64,000 nt of DNA, taken from positions 57,047,745 through 57,111,744 of the forward strand of contig OZ038500.1 of assembly GCA_964036315.1 (NCBI GenBank). The letters are read 5' to 3'. Position 1 is the first letter of the stretch. Each line of letters begins with the position of its first letter. The notes under the pieces are model-generated. The model saw only the letters and a program-made list of their open reading frames with translations, was not told the origin of the DNA and searched no databases. The translations under genes and the position numbers were made by a program. This document shows, piece after piece, positions 41,268-51,430 of this stretch. Source of the stretch: Acanthosepion esculentum (taxonomy: Eukaryota > Mollusca > Cephalopoda > Sepiida > Sepiidae).

Positions 41268-42253
41268 ATGAAAAACACCAAGCCATCTCAGCAAATGAAA
41301 AGGCCGGCTATAATGTTTGTCTCAAAGGTGGAACCTATTGAGTTAGAGATTACTCGCTTCCTGAAAGTGGATCAGTCGTCTGTTGTCAAAGTTGGAAAAG
41401 AACTGGAAGCCGCTGACGCAGATTCTACAGTGGTAGCCGAATGTAAAACACATGGTAAGGTTCCTAGTACCATAAGGATATCCATGTGTGTACGAAAAGT
41501 ACAGAAGGTTATCGATACCAGAATATGAAGTAATGCCATTGCTGAGGAGCTCATATTTTCAAGACACTTTATCGGAAGAATTGTGTATGAGGTCGTTCGA
41601 TACAAGCCATATGTAATGCGGAGAGGCCAATTCATGTCTGCAAGAACAAAAGATATCCGTCTGTTTCGCGCAAAGCGATTGCTGAGCAAGGTGAATCATC
41701 AAGAGCCTGGAATGCTTTGATATTTCTACGATGAGAAAAACTTTGCTCAGGGCCAAAAGGTTAATCAACGGAATGACCAATGTTTATGCAGAGACTCTAT
41801 GGATGCTCCAACGGTCATGCACACGAAATTTCCAGCAGCTGTGTATGGATTTGGAAGTTGTGCCCAACGAGAAAAATGTCATACCTCGTCATGTTTTTCC
41901 TCAGGGGTTGAGAGTCAATGCTGCTGAATATAAGTATGTCTTGAGGAGGGCTGTGAGGCCTTAGATAGTGTGTGTGTGGGAAGGAAACCATATACCTAGC
42001 AAGAAGATACTGCGTCGGCTCATAAGGACGATCCAAACATGGATGATATGCAATCTCTACGTTCATGTCACCACAAACATAGGGCCTTCTAGCTCTCCAG
42101 ACCTGAATCCGTTGCACTACGACATATGGGGTATAGTTGAAAAGAAATCAATCAAAATCCCTATAACATTATAAAAATAATAAAATCGACCACAACTAGC
42201 AGTGTCCAAAATAGATAAAGATCACTTGATTCGAGCATGTCAAAATTTCAGCC
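41268..42253 (+). pseudogene. IS630/Tc1/mariner-type transposase relic (DDxE/D)
   Basis: The first frame (41268-41528) reads MKRPAIMFVSKVEPIELEIT, RFLKVDQSSVVKVGKELE and KTHGKVPSTIRISMCVRKVQ, a helix-turn-helix N terminus. Then SNAIAEELIFSRHFIGRIVY and RAKRLLSKV in another frame. YFYDEKNFAQGQKVNQRNDQ gives the first catalytic Asp (DEKNF), followed by MDAPTVMHTKFPAAV and FPQGLRVNAAEY. The second Asp region is degraded (EDTASAHK), and the third block is SSPDLNPLHYDIWGIVE (family form SPDLNPLDYxxWG). Several frameshifts and stops are present. A family-D copy starts at its 3' end. Spacing of the catalytic residues suggests a DD37E/D-type lineage but cannot be measured reliably through the frameshifts. 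Confidence 0.75.
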
Positions 42254-42625
42254 GTCCTGGGTATGACGATAAACTTCTTCCGGCAGCAAGGTCTCTGATC
42301 GGGAGGTTTTGAGCAGCGTGGAACCACCTCTTAATTGCTATTGTTCCCAGGTTCACCCCCCTAGCTGGTAGCACCTGTTAGGTCCGTAGCTTTGGGCAAA
42401 CATTGAACTCCAAAACTGGTGTCAAAACATGTAAAAATAAAAAAAATACACTAGAAAAATATTACTAGAAATACAATTTCGTAGTAAAATAACCAAACAT
42501 ACTAGTAATACATTTTTGGAAAAAATACCAACAAAACATTAAAAACTAACAAAAAAAAGAAAAGAAAATTTCGGCATTAAATGACCCATAAAAAAGTTGA
42601 TATGCCTTTAAACAAACAAACGAAA
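42254..42625 (-). repeat. Family-D dispersed repeat, copy 6
   Basis: GTCCTGGGTATGACGATAAA, GGTCTCTGATCGGGAGGTTT, GGAACCACCTCTTAATTGCT, GGTAGCACCTGTTAGGTCCG, a middle with several CTAGxAATACA subrepeats, and TTGATATGCCTTTAAACAAA at the far end. Confidence 0.7.
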
Positions 42626-42974
42626 GTTTTATAGCTTTTATTGATGCAACCATCAATGCTAACGGCAGATTCTTTAAGAAGAGTTTCAAGATTATTTAGG
42701 TTAAATTGTTCTCACAGTTTTTCTTTTACGACTTCTGAGGCTTTTACTAAATTCATTCAGATCTCATCGAAGAACTGAGCTACACGGCATTAATGTAATA
42801 TTTCCCTGGGCATAAAGTGGGGAATCAGTTTTCTATTGTTATTAATTAATCATCATATGATTACTATGTGTGTATATAGTAATTAGAAATGTATATTTAA
42901 ATACTCATACGTATAAAAAAATAGGCTATAACAAAATATGCCTTCATTTTTATTGACATTAACATTTTATTTAA
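42626..42974. other. AT-rich spacer, nothing recognised
   Basis: No repeat or ORF recognised. Confidence 0.3.
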
Positions 42975-43520
42975 TCATTTCACCCCATGCAAGGCAGTAA
43001 AGCCACTAAGACGCGTATTAGAGAATATGAAACAACAAAAATATCGTTAAGAAGAGAGACAAAAAAAACGAACAAGAAAGGCTGAAGATAACGATTGATA
43101 TTGAATTTGAAAATTAATGTCAGCCGGGAAGTAAAAAACCGGAGATTTCCACAAGTGGGGAGTACAATAGAAGAAACTGTAAAACATGAAACTTAAGGTT
43201 ACACTTAGCCATTTCAACTGTAAAATGACGAGAACTTACCGCCAATCTAGTACTGCGCTTAAATTCATAAAGTCTAGGTACCATGGAGAAAAGCTAATCA
43301 GAACAATTACGTTCATTTATAGAAAAGGCAAATACTGCAGATTCTTTGAATTTCATCAAGAATCTCTACATACATATCAAGTACACCAGGCCAGATGTGG
43401 CAGCAGTATTGAAAGAAACGATAAATTATAATTATGTATTATAAATTCGGTCGAGAAAAATTGTCTAGCACGACAAATGGCACCAGCTTTCTTAGCAGCA
43501 AACCTAACAATTAATAAAAT
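42975..43520 (-). pseudogene. LINE-A 3' part, strongly decayed
   Basis: Reversed signature ATTTCACCCCATGCAAGGC at 42979, and minus-sense remnants such as AKKAGAICRARQFFS (about 43500), HLAWCT, YLDFMNLSAVLDWR, and VTLSFMFYSFFYCTPHLW in place of YSNSFF...RLWNSLP. Confidence 0.55.
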
Positions 43521-43691
43521 ATAATATTTTTATTTCAATAAGATAAACGATACCCGTGAAAATTTTACGGATTTTAATTTTCTTAAGAATCCTAATTCTT
43601 AATCCCGTAATTGAATATGCTAAATGCGACTTTCACAACTACAAAATAAAAATGAAAATTCCCTTATTGCCTTGTTAAATATCTGAGCTTA

Positions 43692-44010
43692 AAAAATGTC
43701 CCACAATTTGTATGTCAGGATTGTGGCAGGATATGCCTATCAAATGCTGTCCTTCGTAGCCATCTGTAAAGTCATGTTGATGTCCCACCGGCAGAATACA
43801 AATTGTACAAGATGCTGGGGTACTTGTAAGGCATTTGAGGGTGCACAAAAACCAGCTATCTGTACAGCTGGGACGTCAGAGGAATGAGGCAGAGCTAATA
43901 TGTCTTGAATGCTGTAAAGAAAGTTCGTCCTTTGCTGACCTCAAGAGTCACTGTCGATTCCACCATCGACACCACATTCAAAATTAAATCAATGTTTTTT
44001 TTTGTCAAGG
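43692..44010 (+). pseudogene. Degenerate C2H2 zinc-finger fragments
   Basis: Finger 1 (about 43707-43790) reads FVCQDCGRICLSNAVLRSHL, one stop, then SH: C-x2-C-x12-H-x4-H with a stop in the last turn. Finger 2 (about 43898-43965), in another frame, reads ICLECCKESSSFADLKSHCR then FHH: C-x2-C-x12-H-x3-H. Between them the frame is broken. C2H2 fingers bind nucleic acid; fingers of this general look occur both in host proteins and at the ends of some LINE proteins. A pseudogene or transposon origin is more likely than a living gene. A third open stretch at 43905-44183 is the shadow frame. Confidence 0.45.
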
Positions 44011-44183
44011 ATGGCCATGCACGTCTGACGAGTAGACAGTCATTATTTAAAGACGTAAGAGGTTACAAACGAATTGATTCAAAACTGACAAAACCTTTTG
44101 CCAATTTCACTGAAGCAGACGTTAAACAAACGAGAGCTTTCTTTCTTTCTTTCTTTAAAATCAAACTTCCGTCTTTCCTCTAA

Positions 44184-44525
44184 ACCAAAATGAATCTGAT
44201 GTAATCGCAGAGAATAACGCATGTATTAATTTTGTTTTAGTTCAAACACTTGTTCAGTATTAGTATACTCCTTGAGAGAAAACCCGTTTAATTCGACAGA
44301 CAGAAATTCAGGGGCTGATCGGTGATGTAACGTTACAAATTTGTTTTTTGAATCATTGAGTGTCACCAGACAGTTCTTACCCCACTGAGCTGTTAAAGTT
44401 AAATCATAGTACAGATCTGCTACCAGGATCTGGTCATCTCGATTTTTAGAGATAAACCCATATGTCGTTGGGAAATATATTTAAATAATCACGTATGGAA
44501 AGCGTTCTAATAATAATACGAGTAG
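44184..44525. other. No recognised gene or repeat
   Basis: Mixed AT-rich sequence. Confidence 0.3.
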
Positions 44526-44660
44526 CAAGGTCTTGAGCACTTCAACGTTGTGCAATAGTTAAAAAGGTTGTCTTGCTAGATCGATAAGGAGTGAGTAGTG
44601 AATTCGATTTGGCACATATTCACGACCTTGGTCTACATCTAAGCTAAACTTAGTATATCG
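44526..44660 (+). mobile_element. SINE-A copy, diverged
   Basis: GAGCACTTCAACGTTGTGCA, ATAGTTAAAAAGGTTGTCTT, GCTAGATCGATAAGGAGTGA, GTGAATTCGATTTGGCAC and ACATCTAAGCTAAACTTAG. Confidence 0.65.
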
Positions 44661-45487
44661 CTATAATAATATGTGCCTTCATTTTTGACGGCATGGATGA
44701 AATTGTATGAAAATAATAATTCTTCATTATTGAACCTCAGAAAAAAGTTGGAATCCTCGAAACCACATAGACAAAAATTTTAAGAAAAAGAATATTGAAC
44801 CGCATCTTTTATGACATGAGAAATAGATAAAGATTATGTATAAATAAAAAAACAAGAAGGAATAAATAAGACGATAATACAAAAGAAAAGCTAACAAATA
44901 AACTGGAAGGTAGAGAGAAAAAATTAATTGGGAAAGGAAAATAAAAAGAAAAGCTTGGATAGAAAAGTGGAAAAAAATAAGAACCATTAAAAGAAGTGAA
45001 TGTCTGTCGTTGTTGACAAGATAAATATATCAGTGGCTTTTGTAAGGGCCAAATGACCTCTTCCAGAAGTACGTTAAAAAAAAAAATTCGGTTTGTCTTC
45101 GTAAACATAGTCATTTGTAAAAGATGGGTTCACTTTCTTTTACTTCTCGGTCTTTCATTATCCGATGTTTCGAAAGCTGAAAGAATTTTTCTGGTAGTCG
45201 TTATGAAGAAACAAACGCATTTTGCCATTGGAAAATCGAATTCTGCTAAATTCTTACTACAAAACCTGTTTATTCTCTTCGCGTTCGAAATTCTTTATAA
45301 AAAATGAACAAGATACGTTCTCAATTAGATTAAGAGATGGAGAAAGAGAGAAAGCGAGAGAAACAAAGAAAGAAAGAAAAATCAGATATTCTACTGAACA
45401 AAAAAATTACCCCCACTAAAAAAATAAATAAGAAATTCTGTATTTCTGCTACGATATCCTTATTATATATTTATCGGTAAGAATTTA
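44661..45487. other. No recognised gene
   Basis: A-rich sequence at 44830-45000. Two ORFs (101 aa reverse at 44809-45114; 84 aa forward at 45053-45307) are low-complexity or unrecognised. Confidence 0.3.
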
Positions 45488-45590
45488 CACTATTTACATT
45501 GTTCGAACTGTTTTCCTCGTCTTTATTGTCATATTCACGATCTTTCGGCCGTTGACGCTCCGGCCTTCTTCATGTGATATACGATGGAAT
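45488..45590 (-). mobile_element. SINE-C tail fragment
   Basis: TTTACATTGTTCGAACTGTT, CGATCTTTCGGCCGTTGACG and CTCCGGCCTTCTTCATGTGA match the tail. The tRNA-like head is absent. Confidence 0.6.
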
Positions 45591-45597
45591 TTAGATT

Positions 45598-46135
45598 GGC
45601 TTGGTTTGTTTTGTTTGACAGCATATCAACTAGAATGGGTTATTTAATACCAACAAAATATTCTTTTTTTTTTCAAAGCCGGTAATTTTTTCAGAAATGT
45701 ATAGCTGGTAATATTTTTATTTCAAAAACTTTATAGCTGGTAATAATTTTTTTTTCAAAAATGTAGAGTTTGGTTTGTTTTGTTTTGTGACATATCAACC
45801 TCAATGGGTTATTTAATCCTGACAAGATTTTTATTGCTGGTAATATTTTCTTTTTTTTTTTAATTTATTGCTGATACTAATTTTTTTACAAAGTATTTCT
45901 GGTATTAAAATCTATTGTTACACTTTCCTAGTGTTTTGAGTCAGGTTGTTGTTGGGGGGGGGGCAACTATTTGCACATATCTGGGACCCTAACAGGTGCT
46001 ACCACCCCGGGTCGGGGTGGACCTGAGAACACCAGCGATTAAGAGGTGGTTCTACGCTCCTCAAAACCTCCTGATCAGAGGCATTGCTGTCGGACGTAGT
46101 TTATCGTCTTACCCAGGACGCGGATGTAGTTTATC
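45598..46135 (+). repeat. Family-D dispersed repeat, copy 7, with duplicated 5' half
   Basis: The 5' block occurs twice: GCATATCAACTAGAATGGGT at 45622 and GACATATCAACCTCAATGGG at 45788, each followed by AT-rich TTATAGCTGGTAATA-type subrepeats. The 3' half (ACAGGTGCTACCACCCCGGG, AGAGGTGGTTCTACGCTCCT, AAACCTCCTGATCAGAGGCA) is single, but the terminal GTAGTTTATCGT block is doubled (46096, 46126). Confidence 0.7.
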
Positions 46136-46495
46136 GTGTTGGAATTTAGAAACGAACCCTTTATTTCATGCACTGGGATAGATTGTTCTAGTTCCACGTA
46201 CCATGCTTTTCTTGATATCTCAGTTTCCCTTTAGTTCCTCACCTCTGCTGTGACCAGATATTGAACTCACAACGTTTTGGATCAAGTCACTGGATTGCAT
46301 GAGGCAACGCTTTCATCCACAGTGGACGAAATATATGGTTCGGTTCGAAATTCCAACGTGTATGACCTGAAGAAGTTGCATACACCGGCTGAAACGTTGT
46401 GAATATGACAATAAGGATGAGGACAACTGCCGGAACAATGTAAATAGTGTGAATAGTTACAATACCACATCTCAGAAATATGGACAGATGCTACC
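46136..46495. mobile_element. SINE-C copy 6, foldback form
   Basis: Left arm, minus sense (46140-46215: ACCCTTTATTTCATGCACTG, TTGTTCTAGTTCCACGTACC). tRNA-like head, minus (46255-46325: TTGAACTCACAACGTTTTGG, AACGCTTTCATCCACAGTGG). Right arm, plus sense (46326-46490: ATATGGTTCGGTTCGAAATT, TGACCTGAAGAAGTTGC, GGCTGAAACGTTGTGA, GGATGAGGACAACTGCCGGA). The layout is like copy 1. Confidence 0.65.
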
Positions 46496-46851
46496 TTCGT
46501 TGATACATACATAACATTTCGGCCGAAGCACATTCTGACCGTCTTCAAGTCATTGTTATAGCTTCAAAGAGGAATTATAATTATTTTACACAAATATACA
46601 TCGACCGAAAGGTTATTCCCATATCATAGTCCGAATAGGTTCACTAAAGTAATGATAATTCCTCTACTCAGGAAATATTCAAACTTTTTCGAATATAAAT
46701 TCCAATGATACATACTTCAGTCACCTGAAGAGAATCGGAGATTACATCGGCCAAAGCGTTATGGTTATATCAACCACGGTTATTGCGAATAGGTTCATGT
46801 AAAATAATAATTGCTCTTTTTAGAAAAGACCAGTTCAAGAATATACATCCA
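46496..46851 (+). repeat. Inverted-repeat arm H1 with CTGAAGA core motif
   Basis: The stretch 46590-46851 pairs in inverted orientation with about 47590-47850. It contains CAGTCACCTGAAGAGAATCG, TCGGCCAAAGCGTTATGG, ATTGCGAATAGGTTCATGTA and AAAGACCAGTTCAAGAATAT. The unit around the core is repeated within the arm: CGACCGAAAGGTTATTCC with GTCCGAATAGGTTCACTA is an earlier version of the same phrase. Confidence 0.65.
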
Positions 46852-47290
46852 CTAATTCGTTATACGTAAGGTTTAAAATGAATTTTTAAAAATGAAAAAG
46901 ATTCCTTGGAGCATTCATTTTAGCTTTAATTGAAAGCTAAATGATTTAAAATTTACTATTTCCACTAAACAAAATACTCTGTGGTGTATTTCAAACAGAA
47001 ATTATATTGACCATAATCGATTTTTTTTAGTAAAATCGTTAAAAACGGCCATTTTGATACATTTGTAAGCAAAAGTTAATTGTAGGATTTAAAAATGTTG
47101 CAAAAATAATATATATATATTTCTGAGACGTTATTTGAGGAAAATTAGCAAATCCAAAGCTAAATTATTTTTTATTTGAAACAAATATTACTTACTGGTA
47201 GAATAAACTGTTGTATACAAGCATTTTTTTTATACATGGGTCTTGTTTTTCTGACGTTATAATCAATTTATTGACAGCCGAATGACCGCC
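46852..47290 (+). repeat. Dispersed repeat G, copy 2
   Basis: GTAAGGTTTAAAATGAATTT, TAGCTTTAATTGAAAGCTAA, TTTCAAACAGAAATTATATT, TGTAAGCAAAAGTTAATTGT, AACAAATATTACTTACTGGT and AATCAATTTATTGACAGCCG are in the same order as at 40333-40740. It occupies the space between the inverted H arms. Confidence 0.75.
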
Positions 47291-47559
47291 GAACGTATTC
47301 ATAGCTCCATCAGAACCCATTTAAACACACGCACAAACTTATTAGACTCCATCTGAAACATACTAGTAAGAAATACAAGAAAAATAACCTCATCCACATC
47401 TAAAAAAAAAAAAGATAAAAATAATGTTTTAGCGATTTCGTGGAGGTACCTACATTAATATATTCGTACTAATCGTTACTATTTAGCAAAATACTTCAAT
47501 CGTTGGAGTTTATATTCGGCAAACTTCTGATCAATTCTCAGAAGAGGAATTTTCATCCT

Positions 47560-47850
47560 CTGACCTTCGTCAGGAATCTGTCATATTCTTGAACTGGTCT
47601 TTTCTAAAAAGAGGAATCATTATTTTACATGAACCTATTCGCAATAATCGTGGTTGATATAACCATAATACTTTGGCCGATGTAATCTCCGATTATCTTC
47701 AGGTGACTGAAGTATATATCATTGGAGTTTATATTCGAAAAAGTTTTAGTATTTCCTGAGTAGAGGAATAATCATTACTTAAAATGAACCTACTGGGACT
47801 AACCTCCGATGATATGGGAATAACATTTCGGTCGATATAAACTTATATTC
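47560..47850 (-). repeat. Inverted-repeat arm H2
   Basis: ATATTCTTGAACTGGTCTTT, TACATGAACCTATTCGCAAT, ACTTTGGCCGATGTAATC and ATCTTCAGGTGACTGAAGTA are the reverse complement of arm H1 phrases, with scattered substitutions. Confidence 0.65.
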
Positions 47851-48190
47851 GGTTCAGGTCACTGGATCTAACCAACGCCTTTATCAACTCTGGCATGTGA
47901 CAGGACCCAAAGGACAGGCAGTGGAGAACTTGGAGAGGGCGATTAACAGGAGATAACTGATAACTAACATCTATTAAACATGTCACGCGGAACTAGAACA
48001 GTCTAAACCAGTGAGCGAAATAAAGGTTCCAATTTGACTTTCCAACCACCTGAAGAAGGTTGGAGCGTACAACGACCGAAACGTTGTAATAAATATGGCG
48101 ACAAAGATGAGGAGGACAATAGTCCGAATAATGTAAATAGTGTGCATAATACCTCATCTCAGAAATATAGACAGATACTAAACAGATGTA
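47851..48190 (+). mobile_element. SINE-C copy 7 with rearranged head
   Basis: The tail is complete: GAGCGAAATAAAGGTTCCAA, CCACCTGAAGAAGGTTGGAG, ACGACCGAAACGTTGTAATA, AAGATGAGGAGGACAATAGT. At the head the A-box side is inverted (GGATCTAACCAACGCCTTTA) and the B-box side is in plus sense (GTGACAGGACCCAAAGGACA), as expected if a foldback centre partly collapsed. Confidence 0.65.
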
Positions 48191-48997
48191 TTTGGTCATG
48201 TACATTAGAAAGACCTATTTGAAGTACTCGGAAAGCTTGATTAATACGGTAACTCAATTCATATAATCCGTACCTGGGAACAAACAGACTGCACGTAGAT
48301 AAAGTGTTCGGTGAATTCGCAAAAATAGAGTCATGTTAGGGAAGGTTACGATATTCCACGGCGTTTATTTCGTAAATAATGTTTCACAATCTTAAATATA
48401 TAGCGGAGAGGTCACTAATAGAAACAATTAGTCCGACTGATCGATTTTAAGAAAGAGAGTCTTTTTAGATCCTCATGCTTTGACCAAGTGGTCTTGTTTT
48501 GAATAATAAGTTATTCTTTTAAGATATGATTCTCGGAGTTACTTTCTTGGATTTTCTTTAGAATGATGATTTTGCATTCGGAGTTTTTCTTATATAATTC
48601 ACATATTTATTTTCTACTTTAATGGGATTCATTTTATTTTATTTTTTTAAATGTCATCATTTTAATATTTACATTTTAGGAATTATTTTTATCTATTTTT
48701 TTTATTTCTGTTTGCCATTGAGAGAACGTAAAGTTTATTTTTAAAGAAAAAGAAAAGGAATTAAGAAAAAAAAAGTTGTTTTTACTCTCCTAAGGTTTCT
48801 AAAGCAAAGGTAATGAATAAGAAAAACATTCATTTTTTTTTTTAATTTTTGATTTGTGAAAGTTATGTTCATATATATTTTGTTTTCTTTTATTCCAAAG
48901 AAAAAAAATGTCCGTTCTCAGTTTAAGAAAGAAAAACCGTCTCAATGTTGAATGAATTACAATGACTCAGAAAATATCTTATCACCTCTTATAGTTC
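48191..48997. other. AT-rich spacer, nothing recognised
   Basis: Long A/T runs (48640-48850). No ORF or repeat recognised. Confidence 0.3.
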
Positions 48998-49442
48998 ATT
49001 CCCAGACGTATCTCACGCTATATTCCCCATTACTTCTGTTACTTTCTCACTAACGTGACGTAGCTTCCCCATGTCTTTTCTACAAATATTTCCATGGAAA
49101 CTATTCGGATTCGGAGCCTTTTTTCCTGAGCGATGAATTTAAGCGTGCTATGAGATTGTCAACTAGGTCTTACAGGTTCCTTGTTAAACTTGCTAGACGC
49201 TACCAGATCTTCTATTCTTACAGTTTCTTTTTCTCGCACTCATCGCCTGGGGAACTCCCTTTCGATTTCTTGCTTCCCTGTCACCGACAATCTTCAAAAA
49301 TTTAAATGCAAGATCAATCGCCATCTTTTGTCTTTCTGAAGCCTATTTCTTTATTATCCATTTCCTCACTAAAATCTTATTCACTTTCACGCCCTGTAAC
49401 CTTCTTCTTCGTAGTGGAATTTATCGCTTTACTCGGGATGAA
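48998..49442 (+). pseudogene. LINE-A 3' end
   Basis: Recognisable but frame-shifted: TGACGTAGCTTCCCCATGTC matches the HRRDVASLxLF codons, then AATTTAAGCGTGCTATGAGA (EFKRATR), TTCTATTCTTACAGTTTC (FYSNSF) and GCAAGATCAATCGCCATCTT. The 3' signature is altered (TTACTCGGGATGAAAAG at 49431). Confidence 0.6.
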
Positions 49443-49450
49443 AAGATTAA

Positions 49451-49475
49451 TATCTATCTATCTATCTATCTCTAC
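49451..49475. repeat. (TATC)n microsatellite
   Basis: About five TATC units at the left edge of a Tc1-like element. Confidence 0.9.
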
Positions 49476-49758
49476 CGGGTGTTACAGAAAAATTGTCAAA
49501 GTCGTGTAACAGCAAACTTGTGCAATTGTAAGATTAAGCTTTGAACCGTATCTTAGAAATGATTTAATATATATTACTGGAATTTCCCGAAGTTTTTATA
49601 ACACTACTGGACTCTAATTTGAGCAATGAGAATTTATAATTACTTTCCAAGCTTAACAGAAGAATCGTGACGAAATCGATCATAAACGAAAATGACATGT
49701 TCATCATTAAATAATCATAGCTAAGAACCGGAAGCTCATGAAAGATTGAAATATGTTT

Positions 49759-49829
<71 letters not shown>

Positions 49830-50566
49830 CCAGCAAAGACCTCTCTTACGTGCCAAAGGTCTTATGGATTGAGTTGGATCTTTTCTAAATGATCTCTTTA
49901 GCTTTACGTTGAAATGATGATCCCTCTTCTTGTTGTGATCTCCTGATCTAGTTTTCCGCTCTATTGTTCCCCCATTTTAAACTTATTCACCGTTTTCTTG
50001 ATGGTTCTTGTTGTGTCGGAAACCTACCACCCCTCTTGAAGATGAACTTGTCTGCGTCTGTGAACAAAGACTTTAAATAGTGGCACGTCGAGAGACAGAA
50101 GACCGAGAAGTTCTTGGCTGAGCTAGTTATTGACTACTCAGGCGATTTCTGTACCTTTTTACCAACCTATTAAAACCCTTTTTATTGTTACGTGTTATTT
50201 GGCGTTTGTCTCTACTAACCCCAAATCAACATCATAACAGTTCTTGAATGGACTTTCAAGATCGAAGCTAGAGCATGAATGTCGATGACATTACCGAAGA
50301 CCGAGGTGATCTTTTTCGTTTCACCATTGCTCATTTCGAAAGATATAGTGCGGCTGACACAAACGATTTTAACCTATTCTCTTTCTAGCTGAATAACTCA
50401 AAGGGTTCTTCAGTGATTCTTACGACACTTGGCGTCAATATGGCTGAACATCTCATCTAATAACGAAACTCAATTAGTTTAGTGGTTTTTTAGATATTAA
50501 ATATTTTTGGGGATGGACAACTATCGCATACTATTATTACACGATTTGGACAATTGTGCTGTTACA

Positions 50567-50569
<3 letters not shown>
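49476..50569 (-). mobile_element. Tc1-like element F, copy 2 (longest)
   Basis: Ends: GGGTGTTACAGAAAAATTGT at 49479 and ACACGATTTGGACAATTGTG to GCTGTTACACC at 50567, inverted copies of one another. Minus-strand frames from about 50335: MSNGETKKITSVFGNVIDIH, ALASILKVHSRTV, then, after a gap, TIKKTVNKFKMG and KLKRSFRKDPTQSIRPLA. These are the first HTH, the linker and the second HTH region of a Tc1/mariner-group transposase. The DDE domain is missing; a (TA)n block (49761-49826) lies inside. (TATC)n borders one end and (TA)n the other. Confidence 0.7.
49761..49826. repeat. (TA)n microsatellite inside element F
   Basis: About 33 TA units. Confidence 0.95.

Positions 50570-50631
<62 letters not shown>
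50570..50631. repeat. (TA)n microsatellite
   Basis: About 31 TA units between the right end of element F and an inverted-repeat element. Confidence 0.95.
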
Positions 50632-50635
<4 letters not shown>

Positions 50636-51089
50636 TTAAAAACGACTGACAAGGTACTTTTATTTAGTTTTTATATAATTTCTCGTGCGATCTAATAATG
50701 TTTTTCTTTTCAGATGATAAATTATATAAAAACTGGAAGCCTTATTAATAAAAACAAACAAACCAACACTTAATAATATTAAATTTGAACATGGACATAA
50801 TATCTTGACCGTGTTTTGAAACCAAAAAAAAATGAAACATTTTATAAAACATACATATAACAAACTATTTCTAATTCTAACAGCTGAAATATAATCCTTG
50901 AAAATGGTTAAATGTATAGCCGAAAGCGCTCGGATAAAAAGAACATTCGGACAGTTTTTATATAATTTATCATCTGAAAAGAAAAACATTATTAGATCGC
51001 GCGAGAAATTATATAAAAAACTAAATAAAAGCACCTTGTCTGTCGTTTTTAATGAAATGTGCATGAAAGAAGGATTGCTGCCTCAATAC

Positions 51090-51092
<3 letters not shown>
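50632..51092. mobile_element. Inverted-repeat element with 104-bp arms, bounded by TA repeats
   Basis: Arm 1 (50633-50736): AAAAACGACTGACAAGGTAC, CGTGCGATCTAATAATGTTT, CAGATGATAAATTATATAAA. Arm 2 (50952-51054) is its reverse complement with a few changes (CATCTGAAAAGAAAAACATT, AGATCGCGCGAGAAATTATA, ACCTTGTCTGTCGTTTTTAA). The 215-bp centre holds CTTGAAAATGGTTAAATG and TAGCCGAAAGCGCTCGG. A 134-codon reverse ORF across it is low-complexity hydrophobic and not a recognised protein. Confidence 0.65.

Positions 51093-51160
<68 letters not shown>
51093..51160. repeat. (TA)n microsatellite
   Basis: About 34 TA units between the inverted-repeat element and a solo end of element F. Confidence 0.95.
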
Positions 51161-51162
<2 letters not shown>

Positions 51163-51222
51163 GGTGTAATACCAAAATTGTCCAAATCGTGAAATAGCAT
51201 GCGATAGTTGTCCATCCCACAA
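51161..51222 (+). mobile_element. Solo left end of Tc1-like element F
   Basis: CGGGTGTAATACCAAAATTG, TCCAAATCGTGAAATAGCA and TTGTCCATCCCACA match the left end at 61667. TA repeats lie on both sides (51093-51160 and 51223-51237). The rest of the element is lost. Confidence 0.65.
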
Positions 51223-51237
51223 TATATATATATATAT

Positions 51238-51430
51238 TGAGACCTCGTTCCCCGTAGGATCATCGAAAAGCAATATGGAGCCTGGTCAGTACCTAGATGG
51301 GTGACCGCTTGGGAATACCAAGCTCTGTAAAGCTTAGCTGTGTAGGTAGTGAAATGGATAATGATTGGAATTTGTAACTAGAGAGTCGAATTTCAATTTA
51401 ATATTGACAACAATATTCAAAGCATGTACG
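51238..51430 (+). mobile_element. SINE-B copy 3: 5S rRNA 3' half plus tRNA-like part
   Basis: GCCTGGTCAGTACCTAGATG, GGTGACCGCTTGGGAATACC and AAGCTCTGTAAAGCTT closely follow the second half of 5S rRNA, better preserved than at 26.6 kb. The first half is diverged (GAGACCTCGTTCCCCGTAGG). The tRNA-like part follows (GTAGGTAGTGAAATGGATAA, GAGTCGAATTTCAATT). Confidence 0.7.

Noticed and set aside
50660..51064. 134-codon reverse ORF
   Set aside because: Covers the inverted-repeat element; hydrophobic low-complexity protein with no family match.
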